From JBFJKD01 sp038106145 (GTDB lineage: Bacteria > Pseudomonadota > Gammaproteobacteria > Pseudomonadales > Porticoccaceae), in contig JAYODD010000003.1 in assembly GCA_038106145.1 (NCBI GenBank), positions 1-64,000 of the forward strand: a DNA stretch of 64,000 bases. The letters run 5' to 3'. Position numbers and translations under genes: made by a program. The notes below the pieces were generated by a model. It saw only the letters and a list, made by a program, of their open reading frames with translations. It ran no database searches and had not been told where the DNA came from. Shown here in pieces: positions 24,658-33,629 of the stretch; position 1 is the first letter of the stretch; every line of letters starts with the position of its first letter.

Positions 24658-25656
24658 ATGACGTCTACTCCTCATCGGGTGGCCATTTTGCTGAGCGACA
24701 ATGTGCTCGCCACCAGCGCCACTCTCCCCATCGAAATTCTGCGCACCGCCGAAGGATCCGCCATCGCCCATCAGCGCGACGCTCGCCCCATCGACGTGCA
24801 AACACTGTCGGTGGATGGGCAACCGGTAAGTTCGTCTTCCGGTTTTGCCCTGGCGCCGACCGGCGCCCTCAACGAGGGGGATAACTACGACCTGGTACAT
24901 ATTCCGGGGCTGTGGCGCAACCCGCGGCCGATACTGGCCAGGGTCAGGGAATGGCTGCCGTGGCTGCGGCGCCAGCACGACCGGGGCGCAATGATCTCGG
25001 CGGTAGGCACCGGCAGCTGCTTCCTGGCGGCGGCCGGATTACTCGACAATCGGCCCGCCACCACCCACTGGCATTATTTCGATCAGTTCCAACGGGACTA
25101 CCCCAAGGTGCAACTACAACGCCAATACTTTATAACTCGATCGGAAAATCTGTATTGCGCGGCCAGCGTCAACTCCCTGGCGGAGCTGATGGTGCATATC
25201 ATCTACCGCTGGTACGGTCGCGGTGTCGCCAATCTGGTGCAGCGCAACTTCTTTCACGAAATTCGCAATTCCTATGAGTTATCCAATTGCTACGGCGAAG
25301 AATCCGATTATCTGGCGGACGAAAGCATTCTGCAGGCGTTGATCTGGATGAAGGACAACTTTTATCGCTCCGTGTCCATTCACGGTTTGGCGCAGCAATT
25401 CAACATGAGCGTGCGCACCTTCAACCGACGTTTTAAAAACGCCCTGGGCAAGGCACCCCTCGATTATTTACAGATACTGCGCCTCAACAATATCAAGGAA
25501 TTACTGCAGCATACCAACCTGACTCTGGCGGAAATCGCCAACCGCTGCGGCTACCAGGACGTCGCCCATCTCACCAAACTGTTCCGGCGTCACTTCAACA
25601 CCACTCCCGGGCAGTATCGAGGCACGGTGCGCGCCAAGCTGTTCAGCGCCCAATAA
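24658..25656 (+). CDS. GlxA-type AraC family transcriptional regulator
   Basis: The 332-residue protein joins an N-terminal DJ-1/PfpI-like domain (about 8-190; nucleophile-elbow-like SAVGTGSCFLAA) to a C-terminal AraC double helix-turn-helix (about 225-325). The latter contains FNMSVRTFNRRFKNALGKAP and LAEIANRCGYQDVAHLTKLFRRHF. The start at 24658 follows GGGAAG closely; a GTG four codons earlier is possible. Head-to-head placement with fabY suggests, but does not prove, control of fabY or fatty acid synthesis. Confidence 0.88.
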   Translation: MTSTPHRVAILLSDNVLATSATLPIEILRTAEGSAIAHQRDARPIDVQTLSVDGQPVSSSSGFALAPTGALNEGDNYDLVHIPGLWRNPRPILARVREWLPWLRRQHDRGAMISAVGTGSCFLAAAGLLDNRPATTHWHYFDQFQRDYPKVQLQRQYFITRSENLYCAASVNSLAELMVHIIYRWYGRGVANLVQRNFFHEIRNSYELSNCYGEESDYLADESILQALIWMKDNFYRSVSIHGLAQQFNMSVRTFNRRFKNALGKAPLDYLQILRLNNIKELLQHTNLTLAEIANRCGYQDVAHLTKLFRRHFNTTPGQYRGTVRAKLFSAQ

Positions 25657-25899
25657 AAGCCCGATAAACCGCGCGCCCAAAATGTAACCCTCTCGCAACA
25701 CCCTTGTTGCGCGATGACCGCCGCGCTCTGGTTCATTTCATTGCCCAAATGCTATCATCGCACCCGGCAACCGCGCCCGGTTGGCAGACAAAAATATCGC
25801 TGATTTTAACGGCGTTTGCTGTCTGCGTTTGCACCAGCTCTGGCGCCGGATGAAATCGCCTCTTGCTGTCCCAGCGCCACTCACCGCGAGCCTGCACAC

Positions 25900-27243
25900 A
25901 TGACCGAAACACTAGCCTGGAACACGCCGATGATGGTGTCCGGGGTCATTATGGCCCTGACTTTTATTGGCATATTTACCGAGGGGGTACACGGCTTTCA
26001 CCGCACCAAATTCGCCATGCTGGGAGCTGGGGCGATGATTATCGCGGGTCAGGTATTCGGGTTTTACAGCCCCGAGCTCGCCCTCAAGGCCATCGACTGG
26101 AATGTGGTGTTTCTGCTCGGCGCGATGATGACCATTATCGCCATTATGATCCCCACCGGAGGCTTTCAGTTTATCGCCTACTGGATTGCCCGCGTTAGCG
26201 GCGGCAATCTGTTTCTGCTGATGGCGCTGATGGGGACGGTGGTCACGGTTATATCCCTGCTGCTCGATAACGTCACCACGGTGGTCATCTTCGGGCCGTT
26301 GATTATTCTTATCTGTCAGGCGTTGAAAGTGAACCCGATTCCGTTTTTGCTCACCGCGGCGTTACTGTCCGATACCGGCGGCGTGGCAACGTTGGTGGGG
26401 GATCCGCCTAATCTGATGATCGGTTCCGCGGCGAACATCAGTTTTAATGCCTTTTTCCAGCATATGGGCGGGCTGGTGTTCGCCGCCTGGCTGGCCACCG
26501 TGTTCGGACTCAAATTGTTATTCCCAAAGGAACTGGCTGTCGAGGCAGCACATCCGGATTTTTCCGCGCAGGAGAAAATTACCGATAAGCGCACCTGGTA
26601 TCTTGCCATCGGCGTTCTGGGTTTGATGGTGGTGTTGTTTATTTTGCACCACAGCATTGGCTGGGACGCCTGGATGGTCGCCGCCCTCGGTTTAACCACG
26701 CTGCTGTTTCTGGCGCCGCGCGCCGATATGGACGGCGCGTTCGAACAACTCGAACTTTCCCTGCTGATATTTTTTATCTCGCTTTTTGTACTGGTCGGCG
26801 GGGTGGAACACAGTCGCTTTCTGGAATACCTCGGGCGCTATATCGAACCCTTTGTGACCAGGGACTTGCTAACGGCCTCCCTGCTGTTGATGTGGGCAGC
26901 AGCTATTCTGTCGGCGATGATCGACAATATTCCGTTCACCGCCGCCATGGTGCCGATTATTCTCGGGCTGGAGGCCCAGGGCATCAATGTCACCCCCCTG
27001 TGGTGGAGTCTGGCGATTGGCGTTGGCATGGGGGGTAACGGCACCCACCTCGGGTCCACCGCCAACGTTTTCATTGTCACCCTGTCCGAACGCATGGCCA
27101 GGCAGCAGAACGATCCGAGCCTGGCGATTACACCCGGCCTGTGGTTTCGCAAGGGTACGCCCGTGATGCTGCTGACGCTGGTGGTGTCGTCGCTGTTGAT
27201 GTGGGTGTTCTTTGACTTTTTTTCCGCACCACTCAGTCCCTGA
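25900..27243 (+). CDS. nhaD: NhaD-type sodium/proton antiporter (ArsB/NhaD superfamily)
   Basis: Inner-membrane exchanger of 447 residues with about 12 helices. Features of the ion transporter superfamily include the repeated helix-break segments LLDNVTTVVIFGPL, SDTGGVATLVGDPPNLMIG, MIDNIPFTAAMVPI and GMGGNGTHLGSTANV. These match the NhaD group, which removes sodium under alkaline, saline conditions and suits a marine host. The ATG at 25900 is chosen over an in-frame TTG at 25816 because the extra 28 residues are not hydrophobic. It stands alone between the AraC-type and TRAP genes. Confidence 0.85.
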   Translation: MTETLAWNTPMMVSGVIMALTFIGIFTEGVHGFHRTKFAMLGAGAMIIAGQVFGFYSPELALKAIDWNVVFLLGAMMTIIAIMIPTGGFQFIAYWIARVSGGNLFLLMALMGTVVTVISLLLDNVTTVVIFGPLIILICQALKVNPIPFLLTAALLSDTGGVATLVGDPPNLMIGSAANISFNAFFQHMGGLVFAAWLATVFGLKLLFPKELAVEAAHPDFSAQEKITDKRTWYLAIGVLGLMVVLFILHHSIGWDAWMVAALGLTTLLFLAPRADMDGAFEQLELSLLIFFISLFVLVGGVEHSRFLEYLGRYIEPFVTRDLLTASLLLMWAAAILSAMIDNIPFTAAMVPIILGLEAQGINVTPLWWSLAIGVGMGGNGTHLGSTANVFIVTLSERMARQQNDPSLAITPGLWFRKGTPVMLLTLVVSSLLMWVFFDFFSAPLSP

Positions 27244-27355
27244 GTTAGTCGCTGAATCGTAAACCGGATAGCGTTCCAGCCTGACGTGGCCGGTATCCGC
27301 CCAGGCGCCGAAGCGGGGCAGAGACGTAACCGGAGGCGATCAACTGCCCCTGCGG

Positions 27356-28480
27356 TTATTCCAGGGCGCGCGCCTCGTAATACGCTTCTTCGGAAATTTT
27401 ATGGTAGGCGCCTACCTGCTTCTTAAAGGCTTTTTGCGAGTCGTACACCTGCTTCGCCAATGGATCCTCGGCGGCTATTTCCTGCAGCACCTGATCGCTA
27501 ATTTTGTGTAATGCCGCCAGCACGTCGTCTGGCAAACGCCGCAACTGCACACCGTGTTTTTCCACGATTTCCACCAGCGCCCCGTTGTTGCGCGCGGTGT
27601 ATTCATCCAGCATGTCCTGATTGGCAGCGCGGGCGGCCGCTTCGACAATGGCCTGCAAATCATCGGGCAGGGAATCCCACGCAGTTTTGTTAATAATCAG
27701 CTCGAGGGTGGAACCGGGCTCCTGCCAGCCGGGGTAATAGTAGTATTTGGCCACCTGGTGAAAACCAAAGGCGAGGTCGTTATACGGCCCAACCCATTCG
27801 GTGGCATCGACCACACCGGTTTGCATCGCCGTATACAGCTCATTGCCAGGAATGGTGACCGCCTCGCCGCCTGCCCGGGTAATCACTTCGCCGCCGATCC
27901 CGGGAATACGCATCTTTAATCCCTTGAGATCGCTGACGCTGTTAATTTCCCGGTTAAACCAACCGGCCATTTGTACGCCGGAATTGCCCCCCGCCAGGGG
28001 TACCAGGTTGAACGGTTGGTAGACCTTGCGCCACAGTTCCATGCCGCCACCGTAGAACAACCAGCCGTTCATTTCCTGGGCGTTAAGGCCAAACGGCACG
28101 GAGGTGAAAAATACCGAGGCCGGGGCTTTGCCTTTCCAGTAGTAAGCCGCGCCGTGTCCCATTTCCGCGGTGCCCTGGGACACCGCATCGAATACTTCGA
28201 GGGCGGGCACCAGTTGCCCTGCACCATATACCTTGACCGTGAGACGTCCGTTACTCATGCGTTCCACCATGCGCGCGAAATACTCCGGCGCGGTGCCCAG
28301 GCCCGGATAGTTTTTCGGCCAGGTGGTGACCATCTTCCAGCGGTAGCTGGCCTGTGGCTCGCGCGCGCTGTCCGCTCCTGGCGTGCTCGCCCGATCGCCG
28401 CAGGCGGTTAGCCACAGCAGGGCCGATAACGCGAGCCATCCCATTGGCATGCTTGCGCTCGCCGCAAAACGTCTGGTCAT
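27356..28480 (-). CDS. TRAP transporter substrate-binding lipoprotein (DctP family)
   Basis: The 374-residue protein has a lipoprotein signal peptide with lipobox LTAC and then the TRAP binding fold. Recognisable are TTWPKNYPG near the N-terminus, the family arginine in LKGLKMRIPGIGG and TEWVGPYNDLAFGFHQVAK. The pattern resembles 2-oxo acid or mono-carboxylate binders such as TakP. The start at 28480 is preceded by AGGGGGC; an upstream in-frame start would put charged residues before the signal. No permease gene lies next to it; a DctM-type permease begins beyond the end of this window at 63.8 kb, and whether they pair is unknown. Confidence 0.85.
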   Translation of the reverse strand: MTRRFAASASMPMGWLALSALLWLTACGDRASTPGADSAREPQASYRWKMVTTWPKNYPGLGTAPEYFARMVERMSNGRLTVKVYGAGQLVPALEVFDAVSQGTAEMGHGAAYYWKGKAPASVFFTSVPFGLNAQEMNGWLFYGGGMELWRKVYQPFNLVPLAGGNSGVQMAGWFNREINSVSDLKGLKMRIPGIGGEVITRAGGEAVTIPGNELYTAMQTGVVDATEWVGPYNDLAFGFHQVAKYYYYPGWQEPGSTLELIINKTAWDSLPDDLQAIVEAAARAANQDMLDEYTARNNGALVEIVEKHGVQLRRLPDDVLAALHKISDQVLQEIAAEDPLAKQVYDSQKAFKKQVGAYHKISEEAYYEARALE

Positions 28481-28550
28481 GATATGCCCCCTGTCTGTAA
28501 CGATTCCCGTTGAACTTTTTGCCCCATTCTTCCCGACGTGCAACCCACCA

Positions 28551-30728
28551 CTACAACGGTTGCAGATTGGCGTACTGTAGCACCAGCCATTTCGAGCCGG
28601 CCTTGTGAAAATTCACCTGGACCCGTGCATGGGCCCCATTGCCTTCAAAATTAAGCACCACCCCTTCGCCAAACACTTTGTGTTGCACCTGCTGCCCCAA
28701 ACCCAAGCCAGTATCGGTGCCACTGTCGCTGTTGCTTCTGGGGCTCACCCCTTTTCGCGGAGCAGTTTTGGCATAGGTGGTAGGGCGGGTAACGGTTCCG
28801 GACAGGCGTACTTCCTGCACCAGTTGTGCGGGAATATCCCGCACGAAGCGCGACACCGGGTTATAGCTTTCGCCACCGTATAACCGGCGCACTTCGGCAA
28901 AGGTCATATACAGCTTGTGCATAGCGCGGGTAATACCCACGTAGCACAGCCTGCGCTCCTCCTCGAGACGGCCGGGTTCTTCACAGGACAGCTTATGGGG
29001 AAACAGGTTTTCCTCCATACCCACCATAAACACCAGGGGAAACTCCAGGCCCTTGGCGGAGTGCAGGGTCATCAACTGTACTGCGTCTGCGTCGCGCTCG
29101 GCCTGGCGGTCCCCGGCATCGAGCGCCGCTTCATCGAGAAATTGCGGCAGGGGCGGTTGCGTGAGGTCCTGCACCTCGAAGCCCTGACAGGCCGTTACCA
29201 GCTCGCCGAGGTTCTCGACCCGGGTCTGGCCGCGCTCGCCTTTTTCCAGGCGATGGAATTCCAGCAGCCCGGTGCGCTGTAACACGTGCTCGGCGATCTC
29301 CCCCAGCGACAGGTCGACGGTTTCATCGCGCAAGCTGGTCACCAGCTGTTGAAAGCCGCGCACCGCGTTGGCGGCGCGCCCGGTTAACTGCGGCAACGTG
29401 TGTTCCACCGCCTGCCACAGGGAAACCTGACGCTGCCGGGCCTGCTCGCGAATTTGTTGCAGGGTCTTGTCGCCAATACCACGGGTCGGTGTATTAATTA
29501 CCCGTTCGAAGGCTGCATCGTCGTCGGGATTGACGAGTAACCGCAGGTAGGCGAGGGCATTTCTGATTTCGAGGCGTTCGTAGAAACGGTGCCCGCCGTG
29601 AATATGGTAGGGAATTTGCGCCCGCAGGAGGGCTTCCTCGAGGACCCGCGATTGCGCGTTGGACCGGTACAGCACCGCGGCGCTGTGCCGGCTGTTGCCC
29701 TGTGTAATCCATTCCTCGATACGTTCAGCGACAAAGCGCGCTTCGTCCTGTTCGTTAAAACCCGCGTACAGAGAAATGGGCTCCCCGTCCTGACCCGCAG
29801 TCCACAGGGTTTTGCCCATACGCCCCACATTGCGTGCAATCATGGCGTTGGCCGCATGCAAAATGGTGGCGGTGGAGCGGTAATTCTGTTCGAGGCGCAC
29901 CGTTTCCACGTCGCCGAAGTCGCGCACAAAATTCTGAATGTTTTCGATGCGCGCCCCGCGCCAGCCGTAGATCGATTGATCGTCGTCCCCAACCGCGGTA
30001 ACCGTCGCGCCACCCCCCGCGAGCAACCGCAGCCAGGCGTACTGTATGGCATTGGTGTCCTGAAATTCGTCCACCAGAATATGGGCAAAGCGTTGCTGGT
30101 AGTGCTGCAATAGTTCCGGCCTGTGCAGCCACAACTCGTGGGCGCGCAACAACAGCTCGCCAAAATCCACCACGCCGCCCCGTTGACAGGCTTCTTCGTA
30201 GCCGCGATAAACCTGCAACATCGCGCTGGTATATGGATCGCTGGTTGGCTGAATGTGGTCCGCCCGCAAGCCCTCGTCCTTTTGACTATTGATATACCAC
30301 TGGGCCTGCCGATGGGGCCACCGTTCGGGATCGATACCCAACGTCGTGTATACGCGCTTAATCAGCCGCAACTGATCGTCGGCATCGAGGATCTGGAAGT
30401 TTTCCGCGAGGCCCGCGTCCTGCCAATGGGCTTTTAACAGGCGGTGGGCGAGGCCGTGGAAAGTGCCAACCCACATGCCCTGCGGCGAAACACCGAGTAA
30501 ATGCTCGATACGCTCGCGCATTTCCCGCGACGCCTTGTTGGTAAAGGTCACCGCCAGCAGTGCGTGGGGCGAAATGCGCTGAGCGCGCACCAGCCAGGCG
30601 ATGCGATGCACCAGTACGCGAGTCTTACCGCTACCCGCGCCAGCCAGCACCAGCAAATGCTGGTCGGTGCTGCTCACCGCCTGCCGCTGGGCCGGGTTCA
30701 GTTCGTCAATTATTTGCGAGACATCCAT
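28551..30728 (-). CDS. uvrD: DNA helicase II UvrD
   Basis: Superfamily 1A 3'-5' helicase for nucleotide excision and mismatch repair; cytoplasmic. The 725 residues show Walker A LAGAGSGKTRVL, motif Ia FTNKASREM, motif II VDEFQDTN, motif III GDDDQSIYGWRGA, motif IV EQNYRS, motif V TLHSAKGLEF and motif VI LCYVGITRA. The start MDVSQIIDELN aligns with E. coli UvrD. No LexA-like box (CTG-N10-CAG) is visible upstream. It is head to head with hexR. Confidence 0.96.
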   Translation of the reverse strand: MDVSQIIDELNPAQRQAVSSTDQHLLVLAGAGSGKTRVLVHRIAWLVRAQRISPHALLAVTFTNKASREMRERIEHLLGVSPQGMWVGTFHGLAHRLLKAHWQDAGLAENFQILDADDQLRLIKRVYTTLGIDPERWPHRQAQWYINSQKDEGLRADHIQPTSDPYTSAMLQVYRGYEEACQRGGVVDFGELLLRAHELWLHRPELLQHYQQRFAHILVDEFQDTNAIQYAWLRLLAGGGATVTAVGDDDQSIYGWRGARIENIQNFVRDFGDVETVRLEQNYRSTATILHAANAMIARNVGRMGKTLWTAGQDGEPISLYAGFNEQDEARFVAERIEEWITQGNSRHSAAVLYRSNAQSRVLEEALLRAQIPYHIHGGHRFYERLEIRNALAYLRLLVNPDDDAAFERVINTPTRGIGDKTLQQIREQARQRQVSLWQAVEHTLPQLTGRAANAVRGFQQLVTSLRDETVDLSLGEIAEHVLQRTGLLEFHRLEKGERGQTRVENLGELVTACQGFEVQDLTQPPLPQFLDEAALDAGDRQAERDADAVQLMTLHSAKGLEFPLVFMVGMEENLFPHKLSCEEPGRLEEERRLCYVGITRAMHKLYMTFAEVRRLYGGESYNPVSRFVRDIPAQLVQEVRLSGTVTRPTTYAKTAPRKGVSPRSNSDSGTDTGLGLGQQVQHKVFGEGVVLNFEGNGAHARVQVNFHKAGSKWLVLQYANLQPL

Positions 30729-30827
30729 GGGGGTCGGATTCTACCAGATCAAACACTGCCTACGGCGCGAAGCGGGCAATGTTCCCGCCCTCACGTCAAT
30801 TAAATGGGACGTCCCGGTCTTTTTCCG

Positions 30828-30840
30828 GTAAATTATTTAC
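30828..30840. promoter_or_regulatory. palindrome resembling a HexR operator
   Basis: Perfect odd palindrome GTAAAT-T-ATTTAC, 75 bases before the RpiR/HexR-type gene. The HexR consensus I remember is TGTAATTAAATTACA; this site with flanks matches 11 of 15 positions. An autoregulatory site is inferred; it could also affect divergent uvrD. Confidence 0.35.
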
Positions 30841-30915
30841 AATGGTTCGCCTACTGTTCCTGCGCGCTATGCGGAGTTTGCCCATTGACACCAGCCACCC
30901 TGCCATCAGATTCCC

Positions 30916-31776
30916 GTGAAACCTGCTGAGCTGACGCAGGCTATCAGCGACCAACTGCCGTGCCTGCGTAAATCCGAACGCAAGGTGGCGGAGTATATTC
31001 TCGCCAATCCCCACGGGGCGATCCGCATGCGCATCGTTGATCTCGCCGCGCAGGCCGACGTCAGCGAACCGACGGTTATACGTTTTTGCCGCGCGGTGGG
31101 TTGCAACGGCTTTCAGGATTTTAAACTGGCCCTTGCGCAACAATTGGCGGCGAGCCCCAGTTTTGGGCAGATTGCGGTTACCGATACGGATTCCGTCGCC
31201 GAATATACCTTCAAGGTATTTGATTCCACGGTGGATACCCTGTTAAAGGTTCGCGATCATCTGGATCTGGCGCTACTGGACCTGGCCGTGAAAGCGCTGT
31301 GCGCCGCCAAACGGGTTGAATTTTACGGCTTTGGCGCTTCGGCGGCGGTGGCGTTTGACGCCCAGCATAAGTTCTTTCGCCTGCAACTGGTAACCGCAGC
31401 TTATTCCGACCCGCACCTGCAGAATATGTCGGCCACCTCGCTGGAGCCCGGCGACGCGGTAGTGGCCATCTCCCAGTCCGGTCGCACCCGGGCGTTGCTC
31501 GACTCCATGGAGCTGGTCAAGCGCCGCGGGGCACAGGTGATAGCCCTTGCCCCCAGTGCCACCCCGGTGGCGCGGGCCGCAACCATACCCATCACCATCG
31601 ACGTGAAAGAAGACATTCAGCTCTATACCCCCCTGTCCTCGCGTATCGCGCACCTGGCGGTGATCGACGTCCTCGCCATCGGTGTGGCCCAACACAAGGG
31701 CGCCGCACTGGCGGACCACCTGCTGCAATTGCAGGCCGGTTTGCAGGTGTTGCGGGTAGCGGAGGGGGAAGAGTAG
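30916..31776 (+). CDS. hexR: RpiR/HexR-family transcriptional regulator
   Basis: The 286-residue protein has an N-terminal helix-turn-helix (about 18-75; VSEPTVIRFCRAVGCNGFQDFK) and a C-terminal SIS sugar-phosphate-binding domain (about 110-260; AVVAISQSGRTRALLD, LYTPLSSRIAHLAVIDVLA). It resembles HexR, which senses 2-keto-3-deoxy-6-phosphogluconate and controls central carbon genes. The start is a GTG at 30916 without a clear Shine-Dalgarno sequence. None of the usual targets (zwf, edd, gap) lies nearby, so it probably acts at a distance. It converges with glmS, whose GlmS product also has SIS domains, but I see no functional link. Confidence 0.85.
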   Translation: MKPAELTQAISDQLPCLRKSERKVAEYILANPHGAIRMRIVDLAAQADVSEPTVIRFCRAVGCNGFQDFKLALAQQLAASPSFGQIAVTDTDSVAEYTFKVFDSTVDTLLKVRDHLDLALLDLAVKALCAAKRVEFYGFGASAAVAFDAQHKFFRLQLVTAAYSDPHLQNMSATSLEPGDAVVAISQSGRTRALLDSMELVKRRGAQVIALAPSATPVARAATIPITIDVKEDIQLYTPLSSRIAHLAVIDVLAIGVAQHKGAALADHLLQLQAGLQVLRVAEGEE

Positions 31777-31795
31777 ACCCAGCGGCCGGGGCAGG

Positions 31796-33625
31796 TCATT
31801 CCACCGTAACGGACTTGGCCAGGTTGCGCGGCTGATCCACATCCGTGCCCTTGAGCACCGCCACGTGGTAGGACAACAATTGCAGGGGCAGGGTATAGAT
31901 GATCGCTTCCAGACTCTCCGGGACATGGGGCATATTGAGCACGGTCAGTCCGGGCAGGGTGTCGAACCCGGCGTTGATATCGGCAAACACAAACAGCTCA
32001 CCCCCCCGTGCCTGTACCGAATGTAAATTGGATTTCAACTTTTCCAGCAATTCGTTGCTGGGGGCCACCGCGACCACCGGCATGTCCGCATCCACCAGGG
32101 CCAGGGGGCCGTGTTTTAGTTCGCCAGCCGGGTAGGCCTCAGCGTGAATATAGGATATTTCCTTAAGTTTTAGCGCCCCTTCAAGAGCGATGGGGTATTG
32201 CACGCCGCGACCCAGAAACAGCGCGTGGTGCTTGTCGGCGAAGCGCTCAAAAACCCGTTCGATTTCGCCGTCGATGGCCAGGACATCAGTGCACAGCGCC
32301 GGCAGTTGCTGTAACGCGGCGACTAACTGTTGTTCCCGCTCCGCCGACAGTCCATGGTGGCGGCCCAGGGCAATGCACAATAACTGTAAAGCCACCAACT
32401 GGGTGGTAAATGCTTTCGTGGACGCGACACCAATCTCGGGCCCCGCGCGGGTCAAAATGGCGAGTTCGGACTCCCGCACCAGGGCGCTGTTGGGCACGTT
32501 GCACACCGCCAGCGTTCCCAGGTAACCGGCCGTTTGCGCTGCGCGCAGCGCCGCCAGTGTGTCGGCAGTCTCGCCGGACTGGGAAATGGTCACAAACAGG
32601 CTGTTGGCGGGCACCACCACCCGGCGATAGCGGTACTCGCTGGCAACTTCCACCTGGCAGGGAATGCCGGCCCAGGCCTCCAGCCAGTAGCGGGCCACCA
32701 GGCCGGCGTGGTAACTGGTGCCACACGCGACGATATGAATATGCTGCACCCGTGGAAAAAGTGCCTCCCCCCGTGCACCAAACGCTTCTGCAAGCACCCG
32801 TTGGTGGTCGATGCGGCCCTGCAGGGTGGCCGCCAGAACGGCGGGCTGCTCAAAGATTTCCTTGAGCATATAGTGGCGAAATTTACCCTTGTCGGACTGG
32901 TCGTCAGTTTCCGCCAGGGTGACCAGCCGTCGCTCGATCGGCGCGCCATCACTGCCGACGATATGAAACTCATTACCGCGAACTTCGGCAATGTCGCCCT
33001 CTTCCAGAAACACAAAACGGTCCGTTACCTGACCCAACGCCAACGGGTCGGAGGCGATAAAATTTTCTTCTATACCCACGCCCAGCACCAATGGGCTGCC
33101 ACTGCGCGCCGCCACCAGGGTCCCGGGGGCCGTCGTGGAAATCACCCCCAGAGCATAGGCACCCTCCAGTTGCGCAACGGTTTTTTGTACGGCCTCGAGC
33201 AGCGATCCGGCGTTTTTGCTGTTTTGCTCTACCAGGTGGGCCACCACTTCCGTATCCGTATCACTGACAAACCGATAGCCAGCAGCAACCAGCTGGGCTC
33301 TTAGTTCCTGGTGGTTTTCAATGATGCCGTTGTGCACCACGGCAACCGGCCCTGAACAATGTGGGTGAGCATTTACTTCGTTGGGAACGCCGTGAGTTGC
33401 CCAGCGAGTGTGGGCGATCCCCAGCCCGCCGCGAATCGGCTTAGCCGTCAGTTCGGCATCCAGATTGGCCACCTTACCCGCCTGCTTGAGGCACTGGAGC
33501 AAGCCCTGCTGGTCAATTACCGCGATCCCGGCGGAATCGTAACCACGGTATTCCAGGCGCTTGAGCCCCTCCAGCAAAATGCCCGTGACATTGCGTTGTG
33601 CCACCGCGCCGACAATCCCACACAT
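31796..33625 (-). CDS. glmS: glutamine:fructose-6-phosphate aminotransferase GlmS
   Basis: First enzyme of UDP-GlcNAc synthesis. The 609-residue protein starts MCGIVGAV, where Cys2 becomes the N-terminal nucleophile of the glutaminase domain (1-240). Two SIS domains follow (SQSGETADT, TKAFTTQLVALQL) and the protein ends in the conserved DQPRNLAKSVTVE. The start at 33625 is preceded by GGGGAG; an upstream in-frame extension would destroy the nucleophile position. It follows glmU by 4 bases, so the two pathway steps are co-transcribed. Confidence 0.97.
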   Translation of the reverse strand: MCGIVGAVAQRNVTGILLEGLKRLEYRGYDSAGIAVIDQQGLLQCLKQAGKVANLDAELTAKPIRGGLGIAHTRWATHGVPNEVNAHPHCSGPVAVVHNGIIENHQELRAQLVAAGYRFVSDTDTEVVAHLVEQNSKNAGSLLEAVQKTVAQLEGAYALGVISTTAPGTLVAARSGSPLVLGVGIEENFIASDPLALGQVTDRFVFLEEGDIAEVRGNEFHIVGSDGAPIERRLVTLAETDDQSDKGKFRHYMLKEIFEQPAVLAATLQGRIDHQRVLAEAFGARGEALFPRVQHIHIVACGTSYHAGLVARYWLEAWAGIPCQVEVASEYRYRRVVVPANSLFVTISQSGETADTLAALRAAQTAGYLGTLAVCNVPNSALVRESELAILTRAGPEIGVASTKAFTTQLVALQLLCIALGRHHGLSAEREQQLVAALQQLPALCTDVLAIDGEIERVFERFADKHHALFLGRGVQYPIALEGALKLKEISYIHAEAYPAGELKHGPLALVDADMPVVAVAPSNELLEKLKSNLHSVQARGGELFVFADINAGFDTLPGLTVLNMPHVPESLEAIIYTLPLQLLSYHVAVLKGTDVDQPRNLAKSVTVE

Positions 33626-33629
33626 GTTG

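Noticed and set aside
25657..25899. Short stems upstream of nhaD as a sodium- or lithium-sensing riboswitch
   Set aside because: Small hairpins such as CGCAAC/GTTGCG occur, but I could not match any known riboswitch core.
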